Shown: positions 21,828-33,485, counted from the stretch's first letter. The stretch: DNA of 64,000 nucleotides from Mytilus edulis (GCF_963676685.1 NC_092354.1:30288193-30352192), one strand, 5' to 3'. Program-made: numbers and translations. The notes: generated by a model not told the origin, from the letters alone.

Positions 21828-22112
21828 TTGAGAATGGAAATGGGGAATGTGTCAAAGAGACAACAACCCGACCAAATAAAAAAACAACAGCAGAAGGTCA
21901 CCAACAGGTCTTCAATGTAGCGAGAAATTACCGCACCCGGAGGCGTCCTTCAGCTGGCCCCTAAACAAATATCTGCTAGTTCAGTGATAATGAACGCCAT
22001 ACTAATTTCCAAATTGTACACAAGAAACTAAAATTAAAATAATACAAGACTAACAAAGGCCAGAGGCTCCAGACTTGGGACAGGCGCAAAAATGCGGCGG
22101 GGTTAAACATGT
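21828..22112. repeat. Composite repeat: 'aatggggaatgtgtcaaaga' plus 'gactaacaaaggccagaggc'
   Basis: The first part matches 3.02-3.17 kb. The second matches 6.74 and 47.49 kb. The 64-residue open frame across it is repeat sequence. Confidence 0.7.
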
Positions 22113-23950
22113 TTGTATTTATATTGATGCTTTTTATCAATTGACGTAGTGAATTATTACAACAAAACAAATCGAAACAAAAAAAAATATTCGGTTTTAA
22201 TGATCTTTAAAAACTAAATATAACCCATATACATGTATACGTAAGATTAAGAAAAGTAAGTACTAAGTAAGTAAATTTTGTTTAGGGTCGGCTTATATAT
22301 ACACAATAACAGACAAAACATGAGCTCTGACTACTGATGCTAAATTTGGTTGATTATGATATAGGGAATTACTGAAGCAGGACCGGAGCGGGCCCCCTCT
22401 TAGGCAGTCAGTGGGCCCCGGCTTGTGAAAAATTCTGGATCTGCCACTGATCAATGGTATAGTGTTTCATGTATACAAACCTTTGGATATGGTAATTAGG
22501 TGCAAATGTCAAAATAATCGGATTTATAGCATCTATATGACTAGCATCAGTGGAAATACTACATTAGAATAATAGAGATTAATTAGTTTGACAAATAGCT
22601 AATGCATTTACAAGTCGACTGTGGTTTAACCGCATTAAAAATAAATACTGGCATCTGATTTGTTTCAGATACTTCTGATATTATCAAGCAAGTGATAATA
22701 TGAACCCATAATTGATATTTAAATTTATCAACTATTATATATCATGTAGCAAGAAATTTTAACCTATTCCAGCGGCCCGTTCCTGTCACTCATTGCATAG
22801 TAAGTGCCCCCTCTCCACCCCCGAGTAAACTTAAAGCATATCTTACGATATCATTTTATTAATGATTTTATATTAGACATTCACCATTCATTTTTTGTGG
22901 AGGTGGAGGCGGCAAGAACTTTTTAAATAATTATTGTGGGTTCCCATTGAAAATAACACGACTTAAAAACAAAATTGTTCATATTGAGATAAAAATCGAA
23001 TGTCGAAAAAAATGATAGTCCGAGAATCAAAAATTCCTTAACACGCATGATAGTAACTACTTTCACAACGAGAGGGTTTCCCTCAATAATCGTGGTTAAT
23101 CCTTTAATAACAGATAGAAATATTAATATACCTATTCCAATCAAAATGTACAAATGCATTAATTATTTTGTTTATATAAAAGCTTTAAGAAGTAGGCACT
23201 TCACATCGGTGTTAATATTTACGCACCCAGCGGCAAGTTGTCATAAATCACGCACTATGAAGCTGGGGTTATAAAACGATTTTTTTGGCACAGACATTTT
23301 ATGAAGATAATATGGTATTGAAAATTAAAACTATGATTAATCTAATTGATCGATGTGTGCAGCCGATATGTTTTATTACTAGATGCTTCGTTCACTCTGC
23401 ATTGTCATAAAAGGAAAACTAACATAGACCTAATAGGCCTCAAAAGAATTTTCTACCTTTTGCGTGATACTTTTTTTATTGCATAATTGATAGGCATGGG
23501 AGATACTTTTATTAAGTACAAATTGCGTTAAAAAAAGCAACAGCAACCTATATTTTTTTTTTACTAAAACATACTACAATTTTCTTTAATACGGTTTCGT
23601 TCTTAAAATCAACATTCAAAGGCTCGAGAGAGAAAAAAGGCTACAGTACTATTGTACACGTTTATGACTGAGAAAATAAAATAGTTTGTCTTGTCTTGTC
23701 GTTTTTTATGGGAAAATCAATTGTTTGCCCCCCCCCCCCCCCCCCCCGAAAATGAAATGGTTGCTGCCTAAGACATGTACTAAAAAAATGGCGATGGTCA
23801 GTTTATTTTGCTGTTGAGCATAGTTTACAAAGTCATTGCATATCGGTTTTCTTTAATAAAATAAAAGAAATATATTTGGGCTAGTGAACAGGATAAAGAA
23901 GAAAAAACGGATTACTTTTGAAAAGTCATTCTCATGTTGTACCGTTGTAC
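22113..23950. other. Intergenic with low-complexity runs
   Basis: Holds a short repeat-like piece near 22.40-22.45 kb ('aattctggatctgccactga') and a long C run at about 23.73-23.75 kb. No gene evidence was found. Confidence 0.45.
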
Positions 23951-23954
23951 CACT

Positions 23955-24110
23955 GTTCCAGGTTAGGGGAGGATTATGATCCCGCGAACATGATTACCCC
24001 CCCCCCCCCATATTATGTATGTATGTGCCTGTTCCATGTCAGGAGCCTGTAATTCAGTGGTTGTCGTTTTTTTATGGGTTACATATTTGTTTTTATGAAT
24101 TATGACATGT
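23955..24110. repeat. Dispersed repeat fragment with internal C run
   Basis: Matches the start of 20.32 kb ('caggagcctgtaattcagtg'). A C run at about 23998-24009 replaces the 'ccccgcca' seen there. Confidence 0.65.
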
Positions 24111-24211
24111 GAGAAGCAAAATGTATGTTTAACACGCATATTCATTAGAATATTTTTTGTATGGAGCGCGAGAGGGTCAAAAAGCGGAATTGAGTATTGT
24201 GTTATTCAAAA

Positions 24212-24544
24212 TCAATTTCTCGACCATGCTTTCATGGCATCACTTAAGTATTGGCAGGCACACCAGCAGCTGCACTTAGTCAATGCACTACTGTTGTGGC
24301 CACAAAAAACTTGTCCCGTGTTGACGTAAAGCGAATGTAGCGCTCCTCCCTTGACGATGGTTGTTTTTGGTCTACGACATATTGACCTATCCATTGCTGT
24401 TTGTTGATAACTGTTTTTTAGTCTATAAACTGTTGACTTATGCACATTAAATCGATCCACTACGTCAGTAACACTCATGCAAGCATCAACCATTCCAAGA
24501 GCCATCTGACGGTCATTTTCGGAGAGGCCTGGTTGACGCCCCAT
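24212..24544 (-). pseudogene. Tc1/mariner-type transposase, N-terminal HTH fragment
   Basis: Begins MGRQPGLSENDRQMALGMVD then FNVHKSTVYRLKNSYQQT, a paired-like helix-turn-helix of Tc1-type transposases. This is followed by RPKTT, as in the GRPKTT linker. After about residue 60 the real frame shifts: the neighbouring frame reads LSAAAGVPANT, which looks like the second helix-turn-helix, with stops around it. The catalytic domain is absent. A catalytic remnant of similar type lies at 37.2 kb, which may be the same family. Confidence 0.75.
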
Positions 24545-25015
24545 GCAATTTTTTCAAACGTGTATGTGTTTTTCTTACCAATGGTGTGTTTCTGAACGTT
24601 AGTGCAAAAACAAATTAAATTTCGTCTTAAAAGTACAGGTACAGAAGGTAAAACATCAATTACACGAGCAAAGCTAAAATGGCGCAAAATCAATCACCTG
24701 GAAAAAAAGTACGACTGCTTAAAAATACAGGTAATACTAAGGATTATATCAATGCTGTTTATTAAAAAAAAATCCAGAAACAACCAAAAAATATTTAAAA
24801 AAAAATATTTTCTAAACTTTTTTGGCTCAGTATAGGTTAATTTAATTATTTAGGAATTGTTTAATCATGTCATTGTTTTAATGTCATTTACAATGATTAT
24901 TTTATTTGACGACACATTTGTTCTGCTATTTTACACACGATTATCTCTGCCTTTGCCTTTACTTGTATTGATTTATTTGAAATAGAAAAGCATGTATTTC
25001 ATAATCATAAATGAT
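24545..25015. other. Intergenic, no supported feature
   Basis: AT-rich; the open frames at 24475-24835 carry no motif apart from the Tc1 fragment. Confidence 0.45.
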
Positions 25016-25019
25016 AAAT

Positions 25020-25215
25020 TTATAGAAACCACCATTGCAGAGTGCTGGAATGTGACAAGAGATCAATGCCACCAAAAATTACAATTATAGATCACCACAC
25101 AGCCTTCAACAATGAGTAAAATCAATGTCAATAATCAGCTATAAATATTACAAAACAACAATGCAAATATAGAACAATTCAAACTAGAAAATTTCAAATA
25201 GCCCTCAGTAGAAAT
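25020..25215. repeat. Dispersed repeat 'gccttcaacaatgagtaaaa'
   Basis: Related to 32.50-32.62 kb ('gtcttcaacaatgagcaaaa') and short pieces at 55.27 and 55.33 kb. It is probably the reverse of the 61.4-kb type text. Confidence 0.55.
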
Positions 25216-25973
25216 GATCCGAAATAGTGCGATACACAGATTATCAGTTTTGTGCATACATAATTATATTGACTGAAAAGATTCACATTATGACTGACTA
25301 AATTATGCTATTACTAGATAGTAATATCTATTAAACCGATTATCTTTACTTTTCCACTTTAAGGATGAACTACATATTAAGTTCATGGTTAATCATGAAG
25401 AGACATAAAAAAAGAAATATCATTTTTTTTTGTTATCTGTTAGAAGTCAAGCCTACTAAAATGGTACAGCCTCGGTGGTTTAGTATTCTTATAGAATATT
25501 TTGCATTGTAATTGAATATAAAATCTATGAAAAATTTATATGTGTTTACATGCATACGTATGTGTTTAAGTCGACTTCTGCGGGTGTCTGGGACATTCTT
25601 AATACAATGTATCTTGATATACAAAAAGCAACATGGATTTCAACCAATATTTTGTCTTTTCATAATTAATATCGAAGTTTAATTCGGTTATGTTACAAAT
25701 ATAGCATATACCATACCACATCAAGAAGGGGGAAAACATTACAACTACGATGACAAAACAACTAAAAGAAACACGGTAGGGAGGAATAGCACATATTGGT
25801 GTGTATGTTCATTGGACATACTGTACTTGCTAAGGCAGTATTATATACTTGCAATTATTTTAGTCAGCTACAGCTATTTAGTGGACAACAAACTCCTGTT
25901 TTGACACATCAAGTAATGAATGAGCAAGATAAATAAAATAACATGTTTAAGGTTTGAATTATAATTTTTGCAG

Positions 25974-26090
25974 GGTGGAACGTTGCCTCCAGTATTGTAT
26001 ATTCAAGCGGACAACTGCTGGCGGGAAAACAAAAATAAATATGTTTTATCGTTTTGCGAGTTACTGGTGCACATGAAAGTATTTCAAGAG
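25974..26090 (+). CDS. DUF7869-like transposon-derived gene, upstream exon
   Basis: 117 nt, exactly 39 codons, between acceptor tttttgcag and donor GAG|GTAGAC. It reads GGTLPPVLYIQADNCWRENK then NKYVLSFCELLVHMKVFQE. The pattern 'LPxVLYxQxDNCxRENKNKYV' is typical of the domain labelled DUF7869 in invertebrate and plant proteins, thought to be a DDE-type nuclease fold. The aspartate of DNC is the expected catalytic-type residue. It joins in phase 0 to the exon at 27026, giving FQE-VHLSFLYVGHTHEDID, exactly the family order. Exons further upstream were not found. Confidence 0.7.
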
Positions 26091-26202
26091 GTAGACATTT
26101 GATATCTTATAGCCCACAGTAATCATACTACTGTTAGATAATAGAATTCCTATCTAAAAAAATTCAGGGAATACAATCATGACAATGGACACACGTATTT
26201 TT

Positions 26203-26520
26203 ATGCCCCACCTACGATAGTAGAGGGGCATTATGTTTTCTGGTCTGTGCGTCCGTTCGCCCGTTCGTCTGTTCGTCCGTCCGTTCGTCCGTCCGTCCGT
26301 TTGTCCGTCTGTCCCGCTTCAGGTTAAAGTTTTTGGTCAAGGTAGTTTTTGATGAAGTTGAAGTCCAATCAACTTCAAACTTAGTACACATGTTCCCTAT
26401 GATATAATCTTTCTAATTTTAATGCCAAATTAGAGTTTTTATCCCAATGTCACGGTCCACTGAACATAGAAAATGAAAGTGCGAGTGGGGCATTCGTGTA
26501 CTGAGGACACATTCTTGTTC
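26203..26520. repeat. 'tatgccccacctacgatag' element in the intron
   Basis: A single-unit copy with 'gtccgttcgtccgtccgtcc' simple repeats, ending 'gacacattcttgttcc'. It lies between the two DUF7869-like exons. Confidence 0.8.
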
Positions 26521-27025
26521 CTACTGAATTGATCGGTGATTCCTCCTACCATTTTTATAAGGGTCGTATCATTATGTATTAACATGAATAACTGTATCCA
26601 AATGAACATGATGAATAAGATATAATAAAGCGAGACAATATACCGACGGAGAATCATAATGAAAAGTCGATTAAAATAAATCATCTCAACAGTAAAACAA
26701 CTAAGACAAACCATTACATAAAAATATAAAGTAACTCCAATACCACCGGAAAACTCGGTTAACAGCTCCTCGAGGGACATCCGTCGTATTTTTAGACTAA
26801 CTGAATTCATGATATGGAACACCGTCCCTGAAATAATGTATCAAGTGTAATATATAAATACTCCACATACATCCACTATCATGACTGTCGCAATATTGCT
26901 TCAGAGAAATGTCAAAACAATTAGCAAAAGAATGCACATACAAGAATCGTAATGCGGACAGTTTTAAAATATAAATCAATATAAAATTTGATAGAATTTT
27001 TTATGAAAATATTTTTTTTTTGCAG

Positions 27026-27581
27026 GTTCACCTTTCTTTTCTGTATGTTGGACACACACATGAGGATATTGACGCCGGTTTTCAGCAAAATAGTAGATTC
27101 CCTCCGTCGAAATGACGCAGAAGAAATCCCTGAGCTTATGGATCTCTTACCAAATCCAAGCAACTTAATTTGGCAATACGATATTAGGAACTGGCTTCAA
27201 CCATTTATTGCTGATGTACGGAAACATATCAAGCCATTACATTATAGATTTACAATGGATGAAGTATCTAATAAGATTAAACTGTGTTACAAATCCAATC
27301 ATGCGGGGCCTTGGAAGATTTCAACAAGTGGAATGTTCATGTTTAACGATAAAGGTGAAGTAGAATTGCCAAAGGGTGTACCAAAAGTATCCACGCCAGT
27401 TTTTGACAAAATATTTATCGAAAAAATTGAAAGTGGAATTAATGACTGGAAATGTCTCTTCACGGATCAAATGTCAAACGCGTTGTCTTTGCTTGCTAAT
27501 ATCACTGAGAAAACTAAATATTTATCTTCTTTTCAAATTAAATATTTTTCATTTGAGCAAAACATCTGGACGTTTTATTAG
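27026..27581 (+). pseudogene. DUF7869-like transposon-derived gene, downstream exon with frameshift
   Basis: After acceptor tttttttgcag the frame reads VHLSFLYVGHTHEDIDAG. It then needs a one-base shift within the tttt run near 27079 to continue as FSKIVDSLRRNDAEEIPELM and on to a stop at 27581. Without the shift it stops soon after. VGHTHEDID is the hallmark motif of the family. Downstream blocks QYDIRNWLQPFIADVRKH and KPLHYRFTMDE also fit. About 180 residues are recognisable. The single lesion is a homopolymer indel, so either a recent pseudogene or an assembly error is possible. Confidence 0.7.
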
Positions 27582-28075
27582 CAAACTCAACTCGAAATCG
27601 GTAATTGACTACTTTATAATATTTATTTGTTTTTCTTTAATCATCAACTAACAACATTTAAGGTCGAAATCAATCGTTGTTTTTTATGTATTTTCAGGAA
27701 ATACGAAGAACATGACAACTAGACGCACCATATATAGCTCATATGTATATGGCTATATATGTCAAACGAAACAGATATTTTATTCTATAATACAGGAACT
27801 AATAGAACTCCTTTTCTTTTTTGATTTGATTTGTTATATACATGAGGTATCATATTTGTTGTGGCTATTTAACCTAGCAGTTGAACAACATATGGTTTCA
27901 ACAGCAACAGTACAATTATGTTTTATTCAAAATAATGTGCATGCTTTAATATGTAATTTTCAAGAGTTTAAATTTTCTACTTGTGCTGTACTGACATTAA
28001 ACAGTTTGTAATTATGTTTTCTCTTGAAAAAACATTGATTTCTATCTCGTTTACTTTCCTTTAATTTGATGGATA
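27582..28075. other. Intergenic, no supported feature
   Basis: AT-rich; the 99-residue frame at 27712-28011 has no recognisable motif. Confidence 0.45.
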
Positions 28076-28077
28076 CA

Positions 28078-28215
28078 CGAATACGTGGTAGCGTGATCAC
28101 CCCGAGTGCGAGAGGTCGTAGTTTGGAACCCAGCTGGATGAAAACGGAAACTTTAGAATTTGTATTTGTTGCTTCTCCGCTTAGCACGCAGCATGAAGGA
28201 GTTTGATCAAAGGAT
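28078..28215 (+). repeat. tRNA-like SINE head
   Basis: The stretch 'gtggtagcgtgatcacc' followed about 30 bp later by 'ggtcgtagtttggaaccc' resembles A-box and B-box spacing of tRNA-derived SINEs. It cannot be folded as a functional tRNA by eye. Confidence 0.4.
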
Positions 28216-28500
28216 TGATTGGCTCGAAGTGATAATGCTATGTCCGTTTCGGTGGACTGTTATCTTATGAACAACGTGACGGTTGTCACATGTGAAGCAG
28301 TATTTTCTTCCCTTTCGGAGTTGCCGAGATCACCCCAAGCTTTTGGTGGGATGCGTGTTGCTTGTAGGTTTTAATTTCTTTGACGTTTCTTCTTCACTAT
28401 TGTTTGTCTTTTCTTTTGTAGCCATGGCGTTAGTTTACTTTCGATTTATGAGTTTGAATGTCCCTCTGGTATCTTTTACTCCTCCTTTATGAATTAGCTT
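28216..28500. repeat. Dispersed mussel-type repeat
   Basis: Contains 'gccatggcgttagtttactt' and 'tcgatttatgagtttgaatg', which recur inverted at about 55.65-55.69 kb. Confidence 0.65.
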
Positions 28501-28565
28501 GTTGAAAATCCGACTCTGCGTGTGGTTCAAGTGAAAAGTAAAGTTATTTTTCATGTTACATTAAC

Positions 28566-28610
28566 TTGTTCTTGTCCTGAATATGCATATTTATTTCCCA
28601 CTGGACAGTG
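28566..28610 (+). repeat. SINE-like 3' end fragment
   Basis: 'cttgttcttgtcctgaatat' then 'ttcccactggac' matches the tail of the SINE-like family. Confidence 0.6.
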
Positions 28611-28937
28611 CGAATCACCAAGATTCATCTTTTATTTCGTATTTGAATGTTTCAAAGTCATTTAAAGTCTTGCACATGTACATTAGTTAGTGTTAATTAT
28701 GACCTTCAAATCTAAGGCCCGCTATCTAACTTTGCAAAAAGAATTTAAAGCAGTATTTTCATTAGCTTGACTTGTTTGCAATATAAAAAAAAATCAGTCG
28801 AAAAGTGCATTGAGAATCACACTGCTTTTCCAAGCTTCACCTGATAAATGTTCGTCATTTTTATATTCAAGATTGACATTTTTAGACGGAAAGTAAATCT
28901 TTGCAAAATGCTGTAGAAATGGATAAATACACATAAT

Positions 28938-29338
28938 GGGGACATTTCCCCATTCCATGTATATTTTTTATTTCTTCGACATAGAAAATGACCAATTACA
29001 CAGCTTGTTTTAAAGATTATTTTCATGTGGGGAAATTTCCCCAATATTGTTAAGTGTTCACGTATGTGTTGTCTTCCTGTATGGATGTTTTCCCACTACT
29101 TGTAATTTAATGGGGAAATTTCTCCATTTCGTATTCTTTTATCACCATATTGAAAGTCATATTTAATTTGGGGATATTTCCCCTCTTTATTCATGATGTT
29201 AATTACAGGTACTTACACATTCTTCTCAAACTTATAATTATATTTGAAGAAAAGTGGGGATATTTCCCCAGTCTGAAGGTCTTTTTCTGGGGATATTTCC
29301 CCAGTCTAAAAGTCATTTTATTCCGGGGATATTTCCCC
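28938..29338. promoter_or_regulatory. Cluster of seven GGGGA(W/C)ATTTCCCC palindromes
   Basis: 14-bp near-palindromes lie at 28938, 29029, 29112 (one mismatch), 29170, 29256, 29289 and 29325. Spacing is irregular (31 to 91 bp) and the flanks differ, so this is not a simple tandem repeat. Purpose unknown; see findings. Confidence 0.7.
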
Positions 29339-29344
29339 ATTTTC

Positions 29345-30300
29345 ATTTATTTTTAAATTCATTATGATAATAGATGAGGAAAAATTTCAATGAGTTTCAT
29401 CATTCTTTGTTGCTGCATGAATATAAAGTTAACATCAGGTGTAATTCTGGATAAATTTTCACTAATTTTTAGCAACTAAATCGCCTCGCTTCTTCAAATA
29501 AAGATGTTTTTTTACAATAAACGATGACAATCTTTTTGTTTACCGAATTTGAAACCACACTAAAAAGAGAATAAAATAGATTTTCTCTTTTTCAAATAGA
29601 ACGCGTTATGTTTATCCAAAGTTAAACTATTTTTTTAAATTAAGGTATAGTTGAAAAACTGCAAGGTGATCCATATAATGTTTATCATTTTTTTTTTAAA
29701 ACAGCTTTAAAAAATCTTCCTTTTGGGAAAGTAAAAGAAATTTCTGTTATTTTTTTTCTATACCCCTGCCGGAAGTAACTTAATGTTTCCGTACAATAAT
29801 AACTTCAGGTGGTTTTTTTTTTTTTATATATATCAAATTCTATTGCTGTTTTTCCAGACAAAACAAGAGAGAAAGAAGTTCGGAAATCGTTGTATGTTCA
29901 TAACAGTTGTGCACTCAAACTTTCTCCGAATAATTAGGCATGTAAAAAAAAGTTTTGAAATTGCTAATTATTCCGGGTCCGTTAATAAATTCACGATGAC
30001 ATTATAGATGCTTCGTCTCTTGTGTCGATAAAAAAAAAACAGAATCTTGAAAACTTGAAAAAAGAGCCAAAAAAAAAAAACACTTGAGAAAGTAATTCTG
30101 AAATGCTCGTAATTGTCGTAATAATATTTTAAGTATGTTTGTCTCTTTCAATGATTTTTGTTAATAAAGACAACTTCAAGGAACTTTTCGCAAATTTCAA
30201 GTGTGTGATTGAATAGTAAAAAAAGAAGATCTGGTATGATTGCCAATGAGAAAACTGTACACATGAAATCAAATAAAATAATAATGAAAGGTTTAAACTT
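29345..30300. other. Intergenic or intronic, low-complexity A/T runs
   Basis: Contains several poly-A and poly-T runs. If the acidic exon at 30303 is real, this is the start of its intron on the minus strand. Confidence 0.4.
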
Positions 30301-30302
30301 AC

Positions 30303-30682
30303 CATTACATGTTTCTTCTGTTTCTTCCAAAAAGTACAAATCTTCGTCATCAGATAGTAAACCTTCTTCATTGTCAGCTTCAGTTTCTTCTAAAAAATAA
30401 ACATCTTCGTTATCAGATGCAGCTTCTGCATTGCCATCTTCAGATTCTTCAATAAAGTACACATCTTCGTCGTCAGATAGTAAACCTTCTTCATTGTCAG
30501 CTTCAGTTTCTTCTAGAAAAAAAACATCTTCGTTATCAGTCAGATGCAGCTTCTGCATTGCCATCTTCAGATTCTTCAATAAAGTACACATCTTCGTCGT
30601 CAGATAGTACAGCTTCAGACGCTTCATTGTCATCAAGAAAGATAATATCATCTTCCAGAAATAAGGCATCGCTTGCATCCAT
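30303..30682 (-). CDS. Acidic repeat protein, first exon, with 4-bp frameshift
   Basis: ATG at 30682 opens MDASDALFLEDDIIFLDDNE, followed by repeats of SDDEDVYFIEESEDGNAEA and DNEDVYFLEETEADNEEGLL types. The exon ends at a strong donor, CAATG|GTAAGT type, at 30302-30301. A tandem 4-bp duplication (tcagtcag, about 30536-30543) shifts the frame in the first unit; the sister unit at about 30413 lacks it. Downstream of the shift the acidic frame is open to the donor. The protein would be strongly acidic and probably unstructured. Function unknown. The repeat unit is about 60 to 120 bp, so it could also be an expressed minisatellite. Confidence 0.5.
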
Positions 30683-30689
30683 CCCATAA

Positions 30690-31060
30690 ATTTAAAAATA
30701 AAAAGACTATTGATCTTGGCAATTTTAAATTGGTCTATGATAGTAAATTTGTACTATTTGTTGACGTAACTAGATATCATTGAGATGGAAGCCATCTCTG
30801 TGGGCCCCGCTGTCAATAACGTGGGGTAAATAAGTGTGTAAATGAGTGTAAATACTCATGTGTGATTTCAATCTAAGATTTTAAGTTAAAACTGATAATT
30901 ATTCTCATCTTACTTTCATAGTATAATAGTGATATGACTGCATGATGTGAACTAATTGTTGACTTCTCTAAGGTGACTTCTGGATATATGGATTGATGTT
31001 TGAACAATATGTTTAAAGGTGCTGCCCAATTGATATTTGTCACATATTTTTAGAATTATG
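30690..31060. other. Upstream flank of the acidic exon
   Basis: No clear promoter element or repeat recognised. Confidence 0.4.
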
Positions 31061-31064
31061 CCTT

Positions 31065-32015
31065 CAATATATTATGACCCACCAAGTATAAAGTATGAAA
31101 TATTAACGGTTCTCGAGAGGTAGAGCGGACACAATTTGTTAAGAACAACGAACGGATGGACAGACAGACAGACTGACCTTAGACCTAGGATGCATACATT
31201 ATGACACATTCTCTGGTGTTGGTTTATATATATGTTAAGTTGAAAATGTTTGTCAGGTATAAAGTATGACATAATAACAGCTGTCCTCTCAATATATAGT
31301 GTGGATCAAATTTGTTAGCGATGGACAGACCAACAGACAGACAGACCTTTGACCTAGGAAGTGGTACATACATCATGACACACCCTCTGGTGTTGGTTAA
31401 AATGGATGTCAAGTATAATATTTGAAATCATAATGGTTCTCAAGATATAGAGCAGACACGATCTTCACCACAGGACACAGGATTGTCAACTGAAACCAAA
31501 GTTTTTTTGACATTGACCTTTGACCTAAGAAGTTGTACATACATCATGACACGCCCTCTGGTGGTGGTTAAAATGGATGTCAAGTATAAACTTTGAAATC
31601 ATAACGGTTATCTAGATATGGAGCGGACACGATCTTCACCACAGGACACGGTGTTGTCAACTCTAAACCAAAGTTTTTGACCTTGACCTTTGACCTAGGA
31701 AGTTGTACATACATGATGACACACCCTCTGGTGTTGGTTAAAATGGATGTCAAGTATAATATTTGAAATCATAATGGTTCTCAAGATATAGAGCGGACAC
31801 AATCTTCACCACAGGACACAGGATTGTCAACTGAAACCAAAGTTTTTTTGACGTTGACCTTTGACCTAAGAAGTTGTACATACATCATGACACGCCCTCT
31901 TGTGGTGGTTAAAATGGATGTCAAGTATAAACTTTGAAATCATAACGGTTATCTAGATATGGAGCGGACACAATCCCACAGGACACGGGGTTGTCAACTG
32001 TAAACCAAAGTCTGT
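31065..32015. repeat. Tandem repeat, ~170-bp unit, about five copies, with DR1 sites
   Basis: Units share 'gtacatacatcatgacac', 'ctctggtgttggttaaaatg' and 'ttcaccacaggaca'. Each of the last three carries a perfect TGACCTTTGACCT at 31514, 31684 and 31855, and an earlier unit has a one-mismatch copy at 31343. The spacing of these sites (171, 170, 171) gives the unit length. Confidence 0.9.
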
Positions 32016-32480
32016 GCATCAATTTCTGAATCATATTAATCTGACATGTTAAAGTGTGTACATTATGAAGTTACTGTTGATTTTGTGTATTTCAGATTAT
32101 TATTGAAAAAAGAGCACTTTGAAGTACTAGGACAATTTGAAAACATCTTGTTGAAATAGTCTGACTGGATATGACAGAACATCAAAAGAAATGACGAAAA
32201 ATTACTCACCTTATCAAAATAATAGAAGCCAAAAGCCACTTGCAATTTTCACTGGTTTTGAGCTCAGTTGGTTTTGAGCTCAGTAACAGTCTGACAAGGA
32301 AAGAATTTTATGAACATGATTCATCTATCTTATGATGTCTCTTGATAAATATTAAAACATATTGACTGTAAAATAATTACAAGCTCACGAATTAGATCTG
32401 TTGTTCACAAACTTTGTTATTTGTAAATAACTGTTGAATGTTTTGTAATTAAAATGTGTAACTTAAATTATTGAAGAATT
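32016..32480. other. Intergenic, no supported feature
   Basis: Only a short duplication 'gttttgagctcag' near 32.26-32.28 kb was noted. Confidence 0.45.
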
Positions 32481-32484
32481 GAAG

Positions 32485-32655
32485 TCTTTAAATGATACAA
32501 AAGCAAAAATACATGGAATGATTGCAATTGAGACAACTACTAACCCTGCATTGTTGGGCACTGATGTAAACAAGTACAGGTCACATGAAGTCTTCAACAA
32601 TGAGCAAAATCCTCAACTTAAAGATCGATATACATGGGCTTATTAGGTCCCAAGA
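32485..32655. repeat. Dispersed repeat fragment
   Basis: Shares 'gattgcaattgagacaacta'-type and 'cttcaacaatgagcaaaa' text with 25.0 and 55.3 kb. Confidence 0.5.
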
Positions 32656-32943
32656 TAATGGTATCTTCATCCTTTGCTTTTCAATTTTTGTTGTATGTTT
32701 CTGATGAAGGTTAATTAAAATAAGCCCAGCACACTTAATTTGTGTTTTTTTTCAATTTCAGAAGAGAAAGCTAATAGACAAATTTAAGCAAATAACAAAA
32801 AAAATGAAATCCATTTAATATGGCAGACAGCAACCAAACACAACCAGTGGACATAATGAACCTGTTTTTTTGGGGCTCAAACTGCACTATAACCTTAGAC
32901 ACAAAATTATTTTATATGATGCTGGATTACACAATAGTTATCA

Positions 32944-33300
32944 TAGGTACCAGGATTATAATTTAGTACGCCAGACGCGCGTTTCGTCTACATAAGACTC
33001 ATCAGTGACGCTCATATCAAAATAGTTATAAACCAAACAAATACAAAGTTGAAGAGCATTGAGGATCTAAAATTCCAAAAAGTTGTGCCAAATACGTCTA
33101 AGGTAATCTATGCCTGGGATAAGAAAAAAGAGTTTTTCTTTTAAATCGTCTGCTCTTCTCTGGTGTTTAAAATGTACATTGAAGGACGCGTCTGGGTGCG
33201 GGAATTTCTCGTTACATTGAAGACCTGTTGGTGACTTTCTGATGGTTTTTTTTTCTAGGGTCGGGTTGTTGTCTCTTTGATACATTCCCCATTTCCATTC
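32944..33300. repeat. 'cgccagacgcgcgtttcgtc' element joined to 'tcgttacattgaagacctgt' repeat
   Basis: The first part (32944-33120) matches 52.73-52.83 kb and, inverted, 51.63-51.78 kb. The second (33180-33300) is the inverse of the 3.0 and 21.8 kb repeat. Confidence 0.75.
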
Positions 33301-33304
33301 TCAA

Positions 33305-33485
33305 TTTTTACATGTACAATATATACAAATAAAGGCAACAGTAGTATACCGCTGTGCAAATCTCATAAATCCATGGACAAAAAACAAAATCGGGTTAATA
33401 AAACTAAAACCAAGGGAAACGCAAAGTTAGCTGCTATTGAGACAAAGGCAAAAACAGTGCAACAAAACATGTTGATTACAGATTA
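33305..33485. repeat. Dispersed repeat 'aaggcaacagtagtataccg'
   Basis: It is the inverse of 35.30-35.40 kb ('cggtatactactgttgcctt', 'tccatggatttatgag'). Confidence 0.75.

Noticed and set aside
23725..24012. Long C runs as possible G-quadruplex or telomere-like signal
   Set aside because: Single uninterrupted C runs without the repeated G-tract spacing; they are probably simple slippage.
28078..28130. Possible functional tRNA gene
   Set aside because: Box-like blocks are present, but acceptor and anticodon stems cannot be drawn and the sequence continues into repeat text; a tRNA-derived SINE is more likely.
31065..32015. Open frames in the 170-bp tandem repeat
   Set aside because: They are short, differ between units and contain stops; the array is non-coding.
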